Shown piece after piece: positions 9,208 through 19,412 of a DNA stretch of 52,620 nt (position 1 is its first letter; the number at the start of each line of letters is the position of its first letter). Source of the DNA: Deltaproteobacteria bacterium. Lineage in GTDB: Bacteria > Desulfobacterota > Desulfuromonadia > Geobacterales > Pseudopelobacteraceae. The position numbers were made by a program, and so were the translations under genes. Location: NCBI GenBank assembly GCA_021779135.1, contig JAJYBH010000008.1:1-52620 (forward strand), read 5' to 3'. Below the pieces are notes generated by a model, which did no database searches, was not told the DNA's origin, and was given only the letters and a program-made list of their open reading frames with translations.

Positions 9208-9705
9208 TTGAGAGATGTCATGGCAAAAAATAAAGGTGATATTTGCGAACAGGTTATTTGTATTTCCCGACCTATTCTAGATTCGATGCAACTTGAGCTG
9301 ATTGACATCGAGTTCGTCCGGGTGGGAAAAGACGCAGTATTGCGTCTTTTTATCGACAAAGATGGCGGTGTTACCCTGGATGACTGTGCCGACGTTAGCC
9401 GTGAGCTTTCAGCCATTCTCGATGTGGAAGAGATCATAACAGTCAACTATACCCTGGAAGTCTCGTCTCCCGGGCTTGACCGGCCGCTAAAAAAAATAGA
9501 GGATTATGAGCGCTACGCAGGAAGATTGGTAAAAATACGCACGTATGAGCAGGTACTGGATGATTCGGGTAATAAACGCAAGACTTTTCTCGGTACCCTT
9601 GATGGCCTTGTGGATGGCTCCGTAAGGATTACATTGAAAGAAGGACAAACCGCATCCATACCTCTAGATCGGATTGCAAAGGCAAATCTGGAATTCGAAT
9701 TTTGA
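9202..9705 (+). CDS. rimP: Ribosome maturation factor RimP
   Basis: Homology by eye (LELIDIEFVRVGKDAVLRLFIDKDGGVTLDDCADVSRELS...YTLEVSSPGLDRPL), located before nusA. The ATG at 9220 (MAKNKGDICEQ) is a likelier start. Confidence 0.93.
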   Translation: MFLRDVMAKNKGDICEQVICISRPILDSMQLELIDIEFVRVGKDAVLRLFIDKDGGVTLDDCADVSRELSAILDVEEIITVNYTLEVSSPGLDRPLKKIEDYERYAGRLVKIRTYEQVLDDSGNKRKTFLGTLDGLVDGSVRITLKEGQTASIPLDRIAKANLEFEF

Positions 9706-9741
9706 TCTGATTTCATATACGAATAGTAAGGAGAAGCAGCC

Positions 9742-10953
9742 GTGGAAACCACTATAAGCATCAAACACGCCATAGAGCAGATTGTAAAAGAAAAGGGTAT
9801 TGACCGAAACGTGGTCATCGATGCCATGGAGCAGGCTGTACTCACTGCTGCCAATAAGAAGTACCGCAATACCCGGGATCTTGAGGCGCGCTATAACCCT
9901 GATACCGGTGAAGTGGAACTGTTTGAGTTTGTGACGGTCGTGGAAGAAGTTCAGGATTCGTACAAAGAAATCGATCTCGAGGAAGCTCGTGAGATTGATC
10001 CAGAAGTGGAGGTAGGCGATTCGTTGGGGGAAAAACTTGATGCCAGCGGGTTTACGCGTATTGCCGCCCAGACCGCCAAACAGGTTATTATCCAGAAGGT
10101 GCGCGAAGCCGAACGTGAGACAATTTTCAATGAGTATAGCGACCGCCAGTGGGAGATCATTACCGGCATGGTTCGTCGTTTTGAAAAAGGCGAACTTCTG
10201 GTTGACCTGGGCCGTGCGGAAGCGGTCCTTCCCTCCAAGGAGCAGATGCCCCGCGAGGTCTACCGTCCCGGTGACCGTATTCGCGCTATCATTACTGAAA
10301 TACGCATGACCACCAAGGGTCCACAGATTATATTGTCCCGCACCCACCCCAGCATGCTGGCCAAACTCTTTGAGGCTGAAGTCCCTGAGATTGCCGAGGG
10401 AATTGTGGAGATCAATGCTGTTGTCCGAGATCCCGGCAGTCGCGCCAAAGTGGCGGTCTCTTCCAATGACCGTGACATTGATCCGGTTGGAGCATGTGTG
10501 GGTATGCGTGGCGCCCGTGTCCAGAATGTCGTATCAGAGTTGCGTGGAGAAAAGATAGACATCATTCCGTGGTCCGAGGACATTGCCCGCTTTGCCTGCA
10601 ATGCATTATCTCCTGCTCAAGTATCCAAGGTTTTTGTGGATGAGGATAATCGTTCGCTGGAGATCATTGTCGCCGACGATCAGCTTTCTCTCGCAATTGG
10701 CAAACGTGGTCAGAATGTCAGTCTGGCGGCGCGATTGACAGGTTGCCGGATAGATATCAAGAGTGAATCCAAGGTTGCCGACGAAGTAGAGGCTCAGGAA
10801 TTTTCCTCTTATGACGGTACCGGCACTGCCGGGGATGATGAGGAGGAAACGGTAGAAACGGCGGTGGAACCGGAAGTATCGGAAGTATCGGAAGTATCGG
10901 AAGTATCGGATACCGCCGTCGATGAAAAGACTGCTGAAAAGCAGGCCGAGTAA
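9742..10953 (+). CDS. nusA: Transcription termination/antitermination factor NusA
   Basis: S1 and KH domains: DPVGACVGMRGARVQNVVSELRGEKIDIIPW, LAIGKRGQNVSLAARLTGCRIDIKS. Confidence 0.97.
   Translation: METTISIKHAIEQIVKEKGIDRNVVIDAMEQAVLTAANKKYRNTRDLEARYNPDTGEVELFEFVTVVEEVQDSYKEIDLEEAREIDPEVEVGDSLGEKLDASGFTRIAAQTAKQVIIQKVREAERETIFNEYSDRQWEIITGMVRRFEKGELLVDLGRAEAVLPSKEQMPREVYRPGDRIRAIITEIRMTTKGPQIILSRTHPSMLAKLFEAEVPEIAEGIVEINAVVRDPGSRAKVAVSSNDRDIDPVGACVGMRGARVQNVVSELRGEKIDIIPWSEDIARFACNALSPAQVSKVFVDEDNRSLEIIVADDQLSLAIGKRGQNVSLAARLTGCRIDIKSESKVADEVEAQEFSSYDGTGTAGDDEEETVETAVEPEVSEVSEVSEVSDTAVDEKTAEKQAE
10871..10910 (+). repeat. 9-bp in-frame tandem repeat at the 3' end of nusA
   Basis: (cggaagtat)x4 plus partial unit, encoding SEVSEVSEVS. 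Confidence 0.9.
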
Positions 10954-10962
10954 GCCACGGGC

Positions 10963-11574
10963 ATGTCCCCGCAGAAACAGAAGGAAAAGCCGCAGCGTAG
11001 CTGCCTTGGATGCCGTAAGTCCTGTGACAGGGATGCTTTGATCCGGTTTGTCCTTTCACCGCAAGATGAGCTCTTGCCCGATATCGAGGCAAAATTGCCG
11101 GGTAGGGGGGCATATACGTGTGTCAGTGAGACGTGTCTGCGGACTGCTCTCAAACAGCGACAGTTTAGCCGGGCATTTAAACGGGAAGTCGTAACCGTGG
11201 CGCCTGACGAAATGATCACCCTGGTTGGCGGCATAATGCAAAGACGAGTCCTGGGTTACATCGGACTGGCCAACAAGTCCGGTCAGGTCATCTCGGGCGG
11301 GTCCATGGTTAGCGATGCTATCAGGAGTGGGAATAAGCCCGGTTTGATTCTGATCGCAACGGATGTTTCCGAAAGTATCGGTGAAAAGATAGAATTGCTT
11401 GCCGCTGTGCACCACACAGCTTGCTTTCGCATTCTTAAAAAAGATGACTATGGCAATATTCTTGGTAAGGCGCCCCGTAGCGCAGTTGCCATTAAGACAG
11501 GTGGATTTGTGGCGCAGCTGAGATATGAAATTGAACGATACAGAAACTTCCTGGGGGAGGTGCGGAGCCTATGA
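10963..11574 (+). CDS. YlxR (DUF448) domain fused to an L7Ae/YlxQ-like domain
   Basis: N-term [18 protein letters not shown]...[17 protein letters not shown] (YlxR); C-term [51 protein letters not shown] (L7Ae-like); between nusA and infB. Confidence 0.88.
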   Translation: MSPQKQKEKPQRSCLGCRKSCDRDALIRFVLSPQDELLPDIEAKLPGRGAYTCVSETCLRTALKQRQFSRAFKREVVTVAPDEMITLVGGIMQRRVLGYIGLANKSGQVISGGSMVSDAIRSGNKPGLILIATDVSESIGEKIELLAAVHHTACFRILKKDDYGNILGKAPRSAVAIKTGGFVAQLRYEIERYRNFLGEVRSL

Positions 11575-14237
11575 GTAAAATAAGTGTAAGCAGTCTTGCG
11601 GAAAAATTGGGATTAGAGCCCCGTGAAGTGATTTCCCGGCTCAAAGATATCGGTGTTGAAGCCAAAACCGCCACGTCAAAGGTCGATGAAGAAGTGGTCA
11701 GTAAGTTGGAGGCATCCAAGTCAAAAGGAAACGCTGCTGACGAGGTCAGGGTAACTACCACCATTATCCGTCGTCGTGCCAAGGCTGTACCGGTTGAACA
11801 GGTCGAACCGGTTGAAGAGGCGCCTGTTGCCAAGGGAGCGGAACAGGTCCTAAAAACGGTTGTTGCGGAACCTTCTGTCGTTGCGGCCGAAAGAACAGTC
11901 GCGAGCGGCGTTAAGGTTGACGTAGAGCCAGAGACTACTCCAGCCGAGAAGACGGCGCCGCCTGCCGAACAGATCAAAACTGGCCCCAATCAGGCGCGCA
12001 TTCTGGGACGGATGGAGATTCCCGGCGTGACCAACCGCCCGACCCGCGTGGTTTCTAAGGATGCCCCCCCATCACAACCGCAACGTCCAACAACGTCCCG
12101 TCCCGCTGCTGCTCGTCCAGGCGAAAGCCGCCCATCGGCAGCCCGTCCCGGCGATTCGCCACAGAGGCGACCTGCGCCGACAGGTGGAGCCCCAGATGCG
12201 GACCGTTCACGTATGAAACAGGCGCAGATGATGCCGACAACTCCTCCGGTAGGCGATACCCGTCGTCCGGCTGGAAAGAAAGAAGGCCCCTCGTTTGGCC
12301 CCGATGCGGGTAAAGGCGGCAAAAAAGGTCCCATACCTGCCAAAAAGAAAGAGCAACCCAGGAAACAGGAAATACTTGAAAAACGCGAACGTGTTTTTGA
12401 TCCTGTCTACAAGGGATCCAAAAAACGCGGCAAAGAACGCGTTTCAACTTCAACGAAAGCAACAGAAATTACTATTCCAAAGGCTATCAAGCGTATCATC
12501 AAAATATCTGAAACCATCAGTGTGGGTGAGTTGGCCAAGCGCATGGGTACTAAAGCCAACGACCTGATCAAGTCACTCATGAAGATGGGCATGATGGTAA
12601 CCATCAATCATCCGCTCGATTTTGAAACTGCCGTGATTCTGGCAGCCGAGTATAGTTACGAAGTAGAAAACGTTGCGGTTGATCTGGACGAAATTCTGGA
12701 ATCGACTCCGGATGCACCCGAAACCCTTGAGAAACGTCCTCCTGTGGTTACAATTATGGGCCACGTTGACCATGGTAAAACCTCATTGCTGGACGCTATC
12801 CGGGAAGCGAATGTCATCGCCGGTGAGGCCGGCGGCATCACCCAGCATATCGGCGCCTATGACGTGGAGCTGAATGGGCGCAAGATCACCTTCCTTGATA
12901 CGCCGGGTCATGAAGCTTTTACCGCAATGCGCGCCCGCGGCGCCAAGGTGACGGATATCGTTATTCTGGTGGTTGCCGCCGATGACGGTGTCATGCCTCA
13001 GACACGCGAGGCGATTAATCATTCCAAGGCCGCTGAAGTGCCTATCATCGTTGCAGTAAACAAGATCGATAAACCAGATGCGCGCCCGGAAAATGTAAAA
13101 AGGGAGTTGATGGAATTTGGTCTCGTCTCCTCTGAATGGGGCGGTGATGCAACCATGGTCGAAGTGTCCGCCAAGAAGCGCACAAACCTTGAGGAACTGC
13201 TGGAAATGGTTCTGCTTCAGGCAGATGTGATGGAATTGAAGGCGAACCCCAATAAAATGGCCAAAGGAACCGTCGTCGAAGCCAAGTTGGACAAGGGACG
13301 CGGCCCGGTGGCCACGGTTCTGGTTCAGGAAGGTACCCTGAAGAATGGAGACTATTGTGTAGTTGGCGTTCACTCCGGTCGTGTTCGCGCCATGCAGAAC
13401 GATCGTGGTGAAAAGGTTCACGAGGCTGGACCATCTATGCCGGTTGAGCTTGTCGGTCTTTCCGGTGTACCGGATGCCGGCGATGTTTTCGTTGCCATGA
13501 AGGACGAGAAGCAGGCCAGGGAGATAGCAACACTGCGTCAGATCAAATATCGTGAAATTGAACTTGCCAAACACACCAAACTGTCGCTGGAGGATCTCTA
13601 CAAGAAGATCCAGAGTGGCGAGGTCAAGGATCTCAATGTTATCGTCAAGGGTGATGTGCATGGTTCGATCGAGGCGGTGGGTGAATCGCTCCGCAAGCTT
13701 TCCACCGATGCGGTCAGGCTCAATGTCCTGCATTCGGCCGTTGGCGCGGTTACCGAGACCGACGTCAATCTCGCCGCTGCTTCCAACGCGATTATCATCG
13801 GCTTCAATGTTCGCCCCGAAGTCAAGGCCCAGGGGTTGGCAGAAAAGGAAGGGGTCGATATCCGTCTCTATAGTATCATCTACGATGCCGTCGAAGATGT
13901 GAAGAAGGCCATGGAAGGGTTGCTGGCACCTACGCTGAAGGAGAAGTTCCTGGGCCGTGCCGAAATCCGCGAGGTGTTTTCTGTACCCAAAATCGGCAAT
14001 GTCGCTGGTTCCTATATCCTGGATGGCAAGATGTTGCGAAACGCACAGGTGCGTTTGTTGCGCGACAATGTTGTGATATACGAAGGAAAGCTTTCGTCGT
14101 TACGGCGTATAAAAGACGATGTCAAGGAAGTTGCCAGCGGATACGAATGTGGTATCGGTCTGGAAAATTACAACGATATCAAGATTGGCGATATTATCGA
14201 AGCGTTTGAAATAGAAAAGTTCGCTACCAAGTTATAA
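11571..14237 (+). CDS. infB: Translation initiation factor IF-2
   Basis: 888 aa; IF2-N motifs, G1 [32 protein letters not shown]. Confidence 0.98.
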   Translation: MSKISVSSLAEKLGLEPREVISRLKDIGVEAKTATSKVDEEVVSKLEASKSKGNAADEVRVTTTIIRRRAKAVPVEQVEPVEEAPVAKGAEQVLKTVVAEPSVVAAERTVASGVKVDVEPETTPAEKTAPPAEQIKTGPNQARILGRMEIPGVTNRPTRVVSKDAPPSQPQRPTTSRPAAARPGESRPSAARPGDSPQRRPAPTGGAPDADRSRMKQAQMMPTTPPVGDTRRPAGKKEGPSFGPDAGKGGKKGPIPAKKKEQPRKQEILEKRERVFDPVYKGSKKRGKERVSTSTKATEITIPKAIKRIIKISETISVGELAKRMGTKANDLIKSLMKMGMMVTINHPLDFETAVILAAEYSYEVENVAVDLDEILESTPDAPETLEKRPPVVTIMGHVDHGKTSLLDAIREANVIAGEAGGITQHIGAYDVELNGRKITFLDTPGHEAFTAMRARGAKVTDIVILVVAADDGVMPQTREAINHSKAAEVPIIVAVNKIDKPDARPENVKRELMEFGLVSSEWGGDATMVEVSAKKRTNLEELLEMVLLQADVMELKANPNKMAKGTVVEAKLDKGRGPVATVLVQEGTLKNGDYCVVGVHSGRVRAMQNDRGEKVHEAGPSMPVELVGLSGVPDAGDVFVAMKDEKQAREIATLRQIKYREIELAKHTKLSLEDLYKKIQSGEVKDLNVIVKGDVHGSIEAVGESLRKLSTDAVRLNVLHSAVGAVTETDVNLAAASNAIIIGFNVRPEVKAQGLAEKEGVDIRLYSIIYDAVEDVKKAMEGLLAPTLKEKFLGRAEIREVFSVPKIGNVAGSYILDGKMLRNAQVRLLRDNVVIYEGKLSSLRRIKDDVKEVASGYECGIGLENYNDIKIGDIIEAFEIEKFATKL

Positions 14238-14256
14238 TAAATAGGCATGGACCACT

Positions 14257-14628
14257 ATGAAGCATAAACGATGTGAAAAAGTTGCCGAGACAATTCACGA
14301 GACGATTTCAGCTATTCTGTCACGAGGGCTTAATGACCCACGTATCGGTTTTGTAACGATCATTGCTGTAGACGTGACCGTTGACCTGCGTCTGGCGAAG
14401 GTGTTTTTTACGGTTATCGGCGATGACCTAGCCAAGAAAAGCAGTGAGGCCGGCCTCAACAGCGCAAAAGGCTACATCCGCCGCGAATTGGGCAAAGTGC
14501 TTTCTCTGCGATTTCTGCCGGATATCATCTTTGTCTACGACCATTCTCAAGATTACGGCAATCGGATTGATACTATCCTCAGGGAGATTGATACGGAGCA
14601 TGACGGAGACGATCCAGAACATCGTTGA
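14257..14628 (+). CDS. rbfA: Ribosome-binding factor A
   Basis: 123 aa, MKHKRCEKVAETIHETISAILSRGLNDPRIGFVTI; operon context. Confidence 0.94.
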   Translation: MKHKRCEKVAETIHETISAILSRGLNDPRIGFVTIIAVDVTVDLRLAKVFFTVIGDDLAKKSSEAGLNSAKGYIRRELGKVLSLRFLPDIIFVYDHSQDYGNRIDTILREIDTEHDGDDPEHR

Positions 14629-15559
14629 AGAAATTCGCAACAACCGCTCATTTCTACTGACGACCCATGAAGGACCGGATGGCGACGCGGTTGGATCCAC
14701 GCTTGCTCTGGCCTCCATTCTGCGGAAGTCCGGTAAGGATGTTGTGGTGCATTATCGTGATCCGCTTCCTGATCTGTATGCCTTTTTGCCGGGTTCGGAC
14801 AGTGTGCATGCCCATATACCCGATCGTGATTTTGATGTTGCTTTTGTCATGGATATCGGTGAGTTACGCCGCGCTGGCTCAGAGTTCTGCAGTTTTAGGC
14901 GTATTGGAAAAACCATTAATCTGGACCACCATCTTGCCTGCGAAAACTTCGGTTATCTTAATTTTATTGATCCTGCCGCCGCAGCGACCGGTGTCCTTGT
15001 ATACCGCATCGCCAGTTCTCTTGCATATCGTATTGATACTGAAACTGCCCTCTGTCTGTATGTCTCCATCATCACCGATACCGGTTCATTCCGCTACTCC
15101 AACGCAAACCGTGAGGCCTTCACCATTGCCGGCGAGATGATTGAATGCGGGGTGAATGCCTGGGATGTGGCTGAGCAGCTTTACGAAAATCAACCCCGCA
15201 AGCGACTTGAACTGCTGGCCCGTTGTCTCCCAACGCTGGAAATAATCAAGGGTGGACTGGCTGCGTCGGTGACCGTCACCCTGGATATGTATGCCGCTAC
15301 CGGTGCCAACGCCGAACTTACTGACGGATTTGTCAACTATCCCCGCTCCATCAGGGGGGTGGAAGTGGCCATTTTCTTCCGTCAGCTCGAGGAGGGCAGG
15401 GTCAAGGTCGGTTTCCGCTCCAAGGGCAAGGTAAACGTGGCGGTCTTTTCTGCTGCCATGGGCGGCGGCGGCCATCACAATGCCGCCGGATGCACGGTTG
15501 TCGGGACCATTGCCGAAGTTAAGGCCCAGGTGTACGCTTTGGTGGATACGGTTCTTTGA
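14600..15559 (+). CDS. DHH/DHHA1 family phosphoesterase (NrnA-like oligoribonuclease / pAp phosphatase)
   Basis: ORF track starts at 14444, but the ATG at 14600 (MTETIQNIVEEIRNN) overlaps the end of rbfA and fits the family; motifs THEGPDGDAVGSTLAL, INLDHHLACENFGYLN, GGGGHHNAAGCTV. Confidence 0.9.
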   Translation: MTETIQNIVEEIRNNRSFLLTTHEGPDGDAVGSTLALASILRKSGKDVVVHYRDPLPDLYAFLPGSDSVHAHIPDRDFDVAFVMDIGELRRAGSEFCSFRRIGKTINLDHHLACENFGYLNFIDPAAAATGVLVYRIASSLAYRIDTETALCLYVSIITDTGSFRYSNANREAFTIAGEMIECGVNAWDVAEQLYENQPRKRLELLARCLPTLEIIKGGLAASVTVTLDMYAATGANAELTDGFVNYPRSIRGVEVAIFFRQLEEGRVKVGFRSKGKVNVAVFSAAMGGGGHHNAAGCTVVGTIAEVKAQVYALVDTVL

Positions 15560-16467
15560 TAAACGGATTCGTAGTGATCGACAAACCGGCAGGTATCACC
15601 TCTCACGATGTGGTCAGCCGCGTGCGACGGATACTCGGCACACGGAAGGTCGGCCATACCGGAACCCTCGACCCCTTTGCCACCGGCGTTCTCCCCATTG
15701 CCGTCAATGACGGAACCAAGGCCATACCCTTCCTTGATGAGGGGGTTAAATGCTACGAGGCCGTAATGCAACTCGGTGTTGCCACCGACACCCTTGACAT
15801 GACCGGTGTGGTGCTTCGCACAGCGGATTGGCAGACGGTCACCCGGGAAGAAATCGAGTCGGTACTGAAGCAGTTTACCGGTCACCTCAGGCAGATACCG
15901 CCCATGTATTCCGCCATCAAGCAGGGTGGCCAGCCTTTGTACAAATTAGCCCGCCGGGGGCAGGTCGTTGATCGGCCGGCACGCGAAATAGATGTCCGTT
16001 CCCTTGAACTTCTCTCGTTTTCTCCCCCGCTCGTCAGCTTCAGAGTAGTCTGCTCACGAGGCACCTATGTCCGGACGCTGGCTGACGACATGGGTACAAT
16101 TCTCGGTTGTGGCGGCTCTTTGAAGGAGTTGCGCAGGATTGCCAGCGGCCCCTTTGATATTTCCGCGGCGGTTACGTTGGAAGGGCTGGCGGGGGCCGCC
16201 CAGCTCGGAACGCTTGAATACTTGACTGTGACTCCTCTTGCGGCACTTTCCCATCTGCAGGAGATCCCCTTGAGCGATGGCGGGCTCGCTCTTGTCAGAC
16301 ACGGCCGATCACCTACATGGCCTGCTACGGAAATTTCCCTATCAACGGCTTGTGAAGAGGGAACCCTTGTGCGTCTCACACATGGTGGCAACCTGATAGC
16401 AGTTGCTGAATGCAGGTCCTGTGGTGCTGAGCTGCCGCGCATAATTCTGAAGCGCGTTTTCGTGTAA
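15556..16467 (+). CDS. truB: tRNA pseudouridine(55) synthase TruB
   Basis: GFVVIDKPAGITSHDVVSRVRRILGTRKVGHTGTLDPFATGVL; TTG start overlaps the upstream stop. Confidence 0.96.
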   Translation: MINGFVVIDKPAGITSHDVVSRVRRILGTRKVGHTGTLDPFATGVLPIAVNDGTKAIPFLDEGVKCYEAVMQLGVATDTLDMTGVVLRTADWQTVTREEIESVLKQFTGHLRQIPPMYSAIKQGGQPLYKLARRGQVVDRPAREIDVRSLELLSFSPPLVSFRVVCSRGTYVRTLADDMGTILGCGGSLKELRRIASGPFDISAAVTLEGLAGAAQLGTLEYLTVTPLAALSHLQEIPLSDGGLALVRHGRSPTWPATEISLSTACEEGTLVRLTHGGNLIAVAECRSCGAELPRIILKRVFV

Positions 16468-16582
16468 GTTAATGCTTTACATGGAGAAGAGGGAGTGGTA
16501 TAAATTCTAGCTTGCGATTATCTTAGTGCATACTTTATGTGACCACGTATAAATGATTGTACACGACAAGGAGGTGTTAGCA

Positions 16583-16849
16583 GTGCTGGCAACCGAAAAG
16601 AAGCAGGAAATCATCAACTCGTTTAAAAAACACGACAGCGACACAGGTTCCCCCGAGGTGCAGATCGCCATTCTCACCGAGCGGATAACCTATCTCACCG
16701 AGCACTTCAAGATCCACAAGAAGGACCACCACAGCCGCAGAGGTCTGTTGAAGCTTGTTGGCCAGAGGCGCAGGCTTCTGGATTACCTCAAGGGTAAAGA
16801 GGTAGACAGGTACAAAAAGGTGATCGAGCGACTCGGCATACGCAGGTAA
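16583..16849 (+). CDS. rpsO: 30S ribosomal protein S15
   Basis: [34 protein letters not shown]...; GTG at 16583 sits downstream of aaggaggtg; the ORF-track start at 16553 is probably too long. Confidence 0.96.
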   Translation: MLATEKKQEIINSFKKHDSDTGSPEVQIAILTERITYLTEHFKIHKKDHHSRRGLLKLVGQRRRLLDYLKGKEVDRYKKVIERLGIRR

Positions 16850-16855
16850 TGGATG

Positions 16856-16892
16856 GGCACTCTACCGGCTTTACACCGTTAGAGTGCCTTTT
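16856..16892 (+). terminator. Terminator-like hairpin downstream of rpsO
   Basis: ggcactcta...tagagtgcctttt. Confidence 0.6.
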
Positions 16893-16920
16893 CAGTTATT
16901 ACGTATGCTGAATGTGAAAG

Positions 16921-16946
16921 AGGGCTTTTACGGCCCTTTTATTTTT
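16921..16946 (+). terminator. Second terminator-like hairpin in the rpsO-pnp spacer
   Basis: agggcttttacggcccttttattttt. Confidence 0.45.
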
Positions 16947-17007
16947 GTTGGGGACGTGGGTAGAGTCCCATGCGGTCATTGCATGGGGTTGTAGCGACGG
17001 CCCCAAC
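16947..17007 (+). promoter_or_regulatory. Structured 5' leader of pnp (candidate cis-regulatory RNA)
   Basis: Outer stem gttgggg(16947-16953)/ccccaac(17001-17007), extended by cgt/acg after one mismatch; inner hairpin cccatgc(16967-16973)/gcatggg(16981-16987). Confidence 0.5.
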
Positions 17008-17029
17008 GCAACAACGACAGGAGAAATGT

Positions 17030-19135
17030 ATGGAACACGTTGTAAATGTTGAGTTTGGTGGCAGGACCGTAACCATCTCCACCGGCAAGATGGCCAAACA
17101 GGCCAACGGCGCCGTGATGGTGAGAAGCGGCGACACGATGGTGCTGGTTACCGCTGTCGCGCAAAAAGAGGCCAAAGAGGGACAGGATTTTTTTCCGCTG
17201 ACAGTCAATTACACGGAAAAGGCCTATGCCGGCGGAAAGATTCCCGGCAGTTTTTTCAAGCGTGAGGCACGCCCTTCCGATCCAGAGACCCTGATCTGCC
17301 GCTTGATCGACCGACCTATCCGCCCGCTTTTTCCGGAGACCTTTCTCAACGATACCCAGGTCATGGCTACGGTCGTATCGGCAGACAAGGACAACGATCC
17401 CGGCATCCTGTCCATGCTGGGCGCTTCGGCAGCCCTGATGATCTCCGATATCCCCTTCCAGGGTCCGATCGCCGGCTGCAAGGTCGGCCGTGTAGACGGT
17501 AAACTGATCTGTAACCCCAGTGCCGATGAACTTCTGAACAGTGATCTGGAAATTGTAGTTGCAGCAAGCCGCGATGCGGTCATCATGGTCGAGGGAGAGG
17601 CGAAATTCGTATCCGAGGCCGACCTGCTGGATGCGGTTTTCTTTGCCAAGGAAGCCTTGCTGCCGCTGATCGAGGCCCAGGAAGAACTCCAGAAAAAGGC
17701 CGGTGTAGCCAAGCGCGAGATCGCGCCGGTGACAGTGAATGAGGCTTTATTGGCCAGGGTGCGCGAACTGGCCTATGACCGCATGGCTGAAGCGGTCAAG
17801 ATCAAGTCCAAGCAGGAACGCCACATCCAGATGGACCTGGTGAAGACCGAGACCATCGAGGCCCTCAAGGAAGAGTTCGAGGGATGTGCCAAGCAGATCA
17901 AGGCCTTCCTGGGCGACTTCGAGTATGAGCGTGTCCGTGCCGATGTCCTCGACACCGGTATCCGCATCGACGGCCGCGATACGGTCACCATTCGTCCCAT
18001 CACCACTGAGGCCGGCCTACTACCACGTACCCATGGATCAGCCCTGTTCACTCGCGGTGAGACCCAGGCACTGGTTACCGCCACACTAGGTACCTCCAGC
18101 GACGAGCAGCGTATGGACTCGCTGTACGGCGAATATCGCAAGCGCTTTCTGCTGCACTACAACTTTCCCCCGTTCTCGGTCGGCGAGACCAGCTTCCGTC
18201 TGGGACCCGGTCGTCGTGAGATCGGCCACGGCATGCTGGCGGAGCGGGCGCTTTCGGCGGTACTCCCCAAGCATGACGATTTCCCTTATACCATCCGGAT
18301 CGTCTCCGAGACTCTGGAGAGCAACGGTTCCTCCTCCATGGCAGCCGTGTGTGGCGGCTGCATGTCGCTGATGGATGCCGGCGTACCGATCGTCTCCCCA
18401 GTGGCAGGTATCGCCATGGGCCTGATCAAGGAAGGTGACAAGGTCGCCATCCTGTCCGATATCCTCGGCGATGAAGACCACCTGGGCGATATGGACTTCA
18501 AGGTGGCCGGAACAGCGGACGGCGTTACGGCACTGCAGATGGATATTAAGATCGGCGGGGTTACCAGGGATATTATGCAGAAGGCTCTCAGCCAGGCTCG
18601 TGAGGCACGTCTGCACATCCTGGCCAAGATGGCCGAGACGCTGGCCGCTCCCCGCCCGGAAATGTCCCCCTTTGCACCGCGCATCACCACCATCTGGGTC
18701 AAGACTGACAAGATCCGCGACGTCATCGGCACCGGCGGCAAGAACATCCGCAACATCACCGAGACCACCGGCGTTACCGTGGATATTGATGATACCGGCC
18801 GCATCAACATCGCCAGTACCAGCAAGGAGGCCTGTGATCTGGCTATCCAGATGATCCGTGGCCTGACGGAGGATGCCGAAGAGGGTCGTCTCTACATGGG
18901 CGTCGTCAAAAAGATCATGGATTTCGGCGCATTCGTCGAAATCATGCCCGGTACCGATGGTCTCGTGCATATCTCCGAGCTTGATACCGCCAGGGTCAAG
19001 GTCGTCACCGAAGTTCTTAACGAGGGTGACCAGGTTCTGGTCAAGTGCATCGGCGTCGACAAAAACGGCAAGATCAAGCTTTCCCGCAAAGAGGCTCTCG
19101 GTTTTAACCTCGACGGTACAAAAAAAGCGGAGTAA
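17030..19135 (+). CDS. pnp: Polyribonucleotide nucleotidyltransferase
   Basis: [38 protein letters not shown]; RNase PH, KH and S1 domains; ATG 17030 after caggaga, inside the ORF-track call 16970..19135. Confidence 0.98.
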   Translation: MEHVVNVEFGGRTVTISTGKMAKQANGAVMVRSGDTMVLVTAVAQKEAKEGQDFFPLTVNYTEKAYAGGKIPGSFFKREARPSDPETLICRLIDRPIRPLFPETFLNDTQVMATVVSADKDNDPGILSMLGASAALMISDIPFQGPIAGCKVGRVDGKLICNPSADELLNSDLEIVVAASRDAVIMVEGEAKFVSEADLLDAVFFAKEALLPLIEAQEELQKKAGVAKREIAPVTVNEALLARVRELAYDRMAEAVKIKSKQERHIQMDLVKTETIEALKEEFEGCAKQIKAFLGDFEYERVRADVLDTGIRIDGRDTVTIRPITTEAGLLPRTHGSALFTRGETQALVTATLGTSSDEQRMDSLYGEYRKRFLLHYNFPPFSVGETSFRLGPGRREIGHGMLAERALSAVLPKHDDFPYTIRIVSETLESNGSSSMAAVCGGCMSLMDAGVPIVSPVAGIAMGLIKEGDKVAILSDILGDEDHLGDMDFKVAGTADGVTALQMDIKIGGVTRDIMQKALSQAREARLHILAKMAETLAAPRPEMSPFAPRITTIWVKTDKIRDVIGTGGKNIRNITETTGVTVDIDDTGRINIASTSKEACDLAIQMIRGLTEDAEEGRLYMGVVKKIMDFGAFVEIMPGTDGLVHISELDTARVKVVTEVLNEGDQVLVKCIGVDKNGKIKLSRKEALGFNLDGTKKAE

Positions 19136-19162
19136 AGCCAGCAGCGATAATTGAATTAGTTG

Positions 19163-19196
19163 AAGGGCGGAGCGATATGCTTCGCCCTTTTTTGCC
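19163..19196 (+). terminator. Terminator downstream of pnp
   Basis: aagggcggagc-gatat-gcttcgcccttttttt. Confidence 0.75.
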
Positions 19197-19227
19197 CGGT
19201 TCGGAGAGTCGCTGAGGGAAAAACAAC

Positions 19228-19256
19228 TTGACTTGAGCGGCGGTTTGGGCTATCTA
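19228..19256 (+). promoter_or_regulatory. Sigma70-type promoter for tRNA-His
   Basis: TTGACT(19228-19233), 17 nt spacer, TATCTA(19251-19256), just upstream of the tRNA. Confidence 0.6.
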
Positions 19257-19271
19257 GATATTCCTCTTTAT

Positions 19272-19348
19272 GGTGGCTGTGGTGAAGCGGTTAACACGTG
19301 CGACTGTGACTCGCATATGCGAGGGTTCGATACCCTCCAGCCACCCCA
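19272..19348 (+). tRNA. tRNA-His (anticodon GTG), encoded CCA
   Basis: Acceptor GTGGCTG/CAGCCAC, anticodon arm TGCGA-CTGTGAC-TCGCA, T arm GAGGG-TTCGATA-CCCTC, G-1 opposite C73. Confidence 0.95.
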
Positions 19349-19357
19349 AAAAAAAAT

Positions 19358-19391
19358 GCCGCGTCCATTTCGTTGGACGCGGCTTTTTTTC
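19358..19391. terminator. Terminator after tRNA-His, possibly bidirectional
   Basis: gccgcgtcca-tttcgt-tggacgcggc flanked by A and T tracts. Confidence 0.75.
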
Positions 19392-19412
19392 TGCACGGCA
19401 ATCCGACCCGCT

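Noticed and set aside
12783-13733. 316-aa minus-strand ORF opposite infB
   Set aside because: Antisense shadow of a highly conserved gene; no recognisable domain, and the plus strand clearly encodes IF-2.
14444-14599. N-terminal 52-aa extension of the NrnA-like ORF
   Set aside because: Overlaps rbfA extensively; ATG 14600 gives the expected family start.
16553-16582. 10-codon N-terminal extension of rpsO
   Set aside because: The Shine-Dalgarno lies inside the extension and S15 normally begins (M)LATEKK.
18086-18970. 294-aa minus-strand ORF opposite pnp
   Set aside because: Shadow ORF caused by high-GC codon bias in pnp; no family features.
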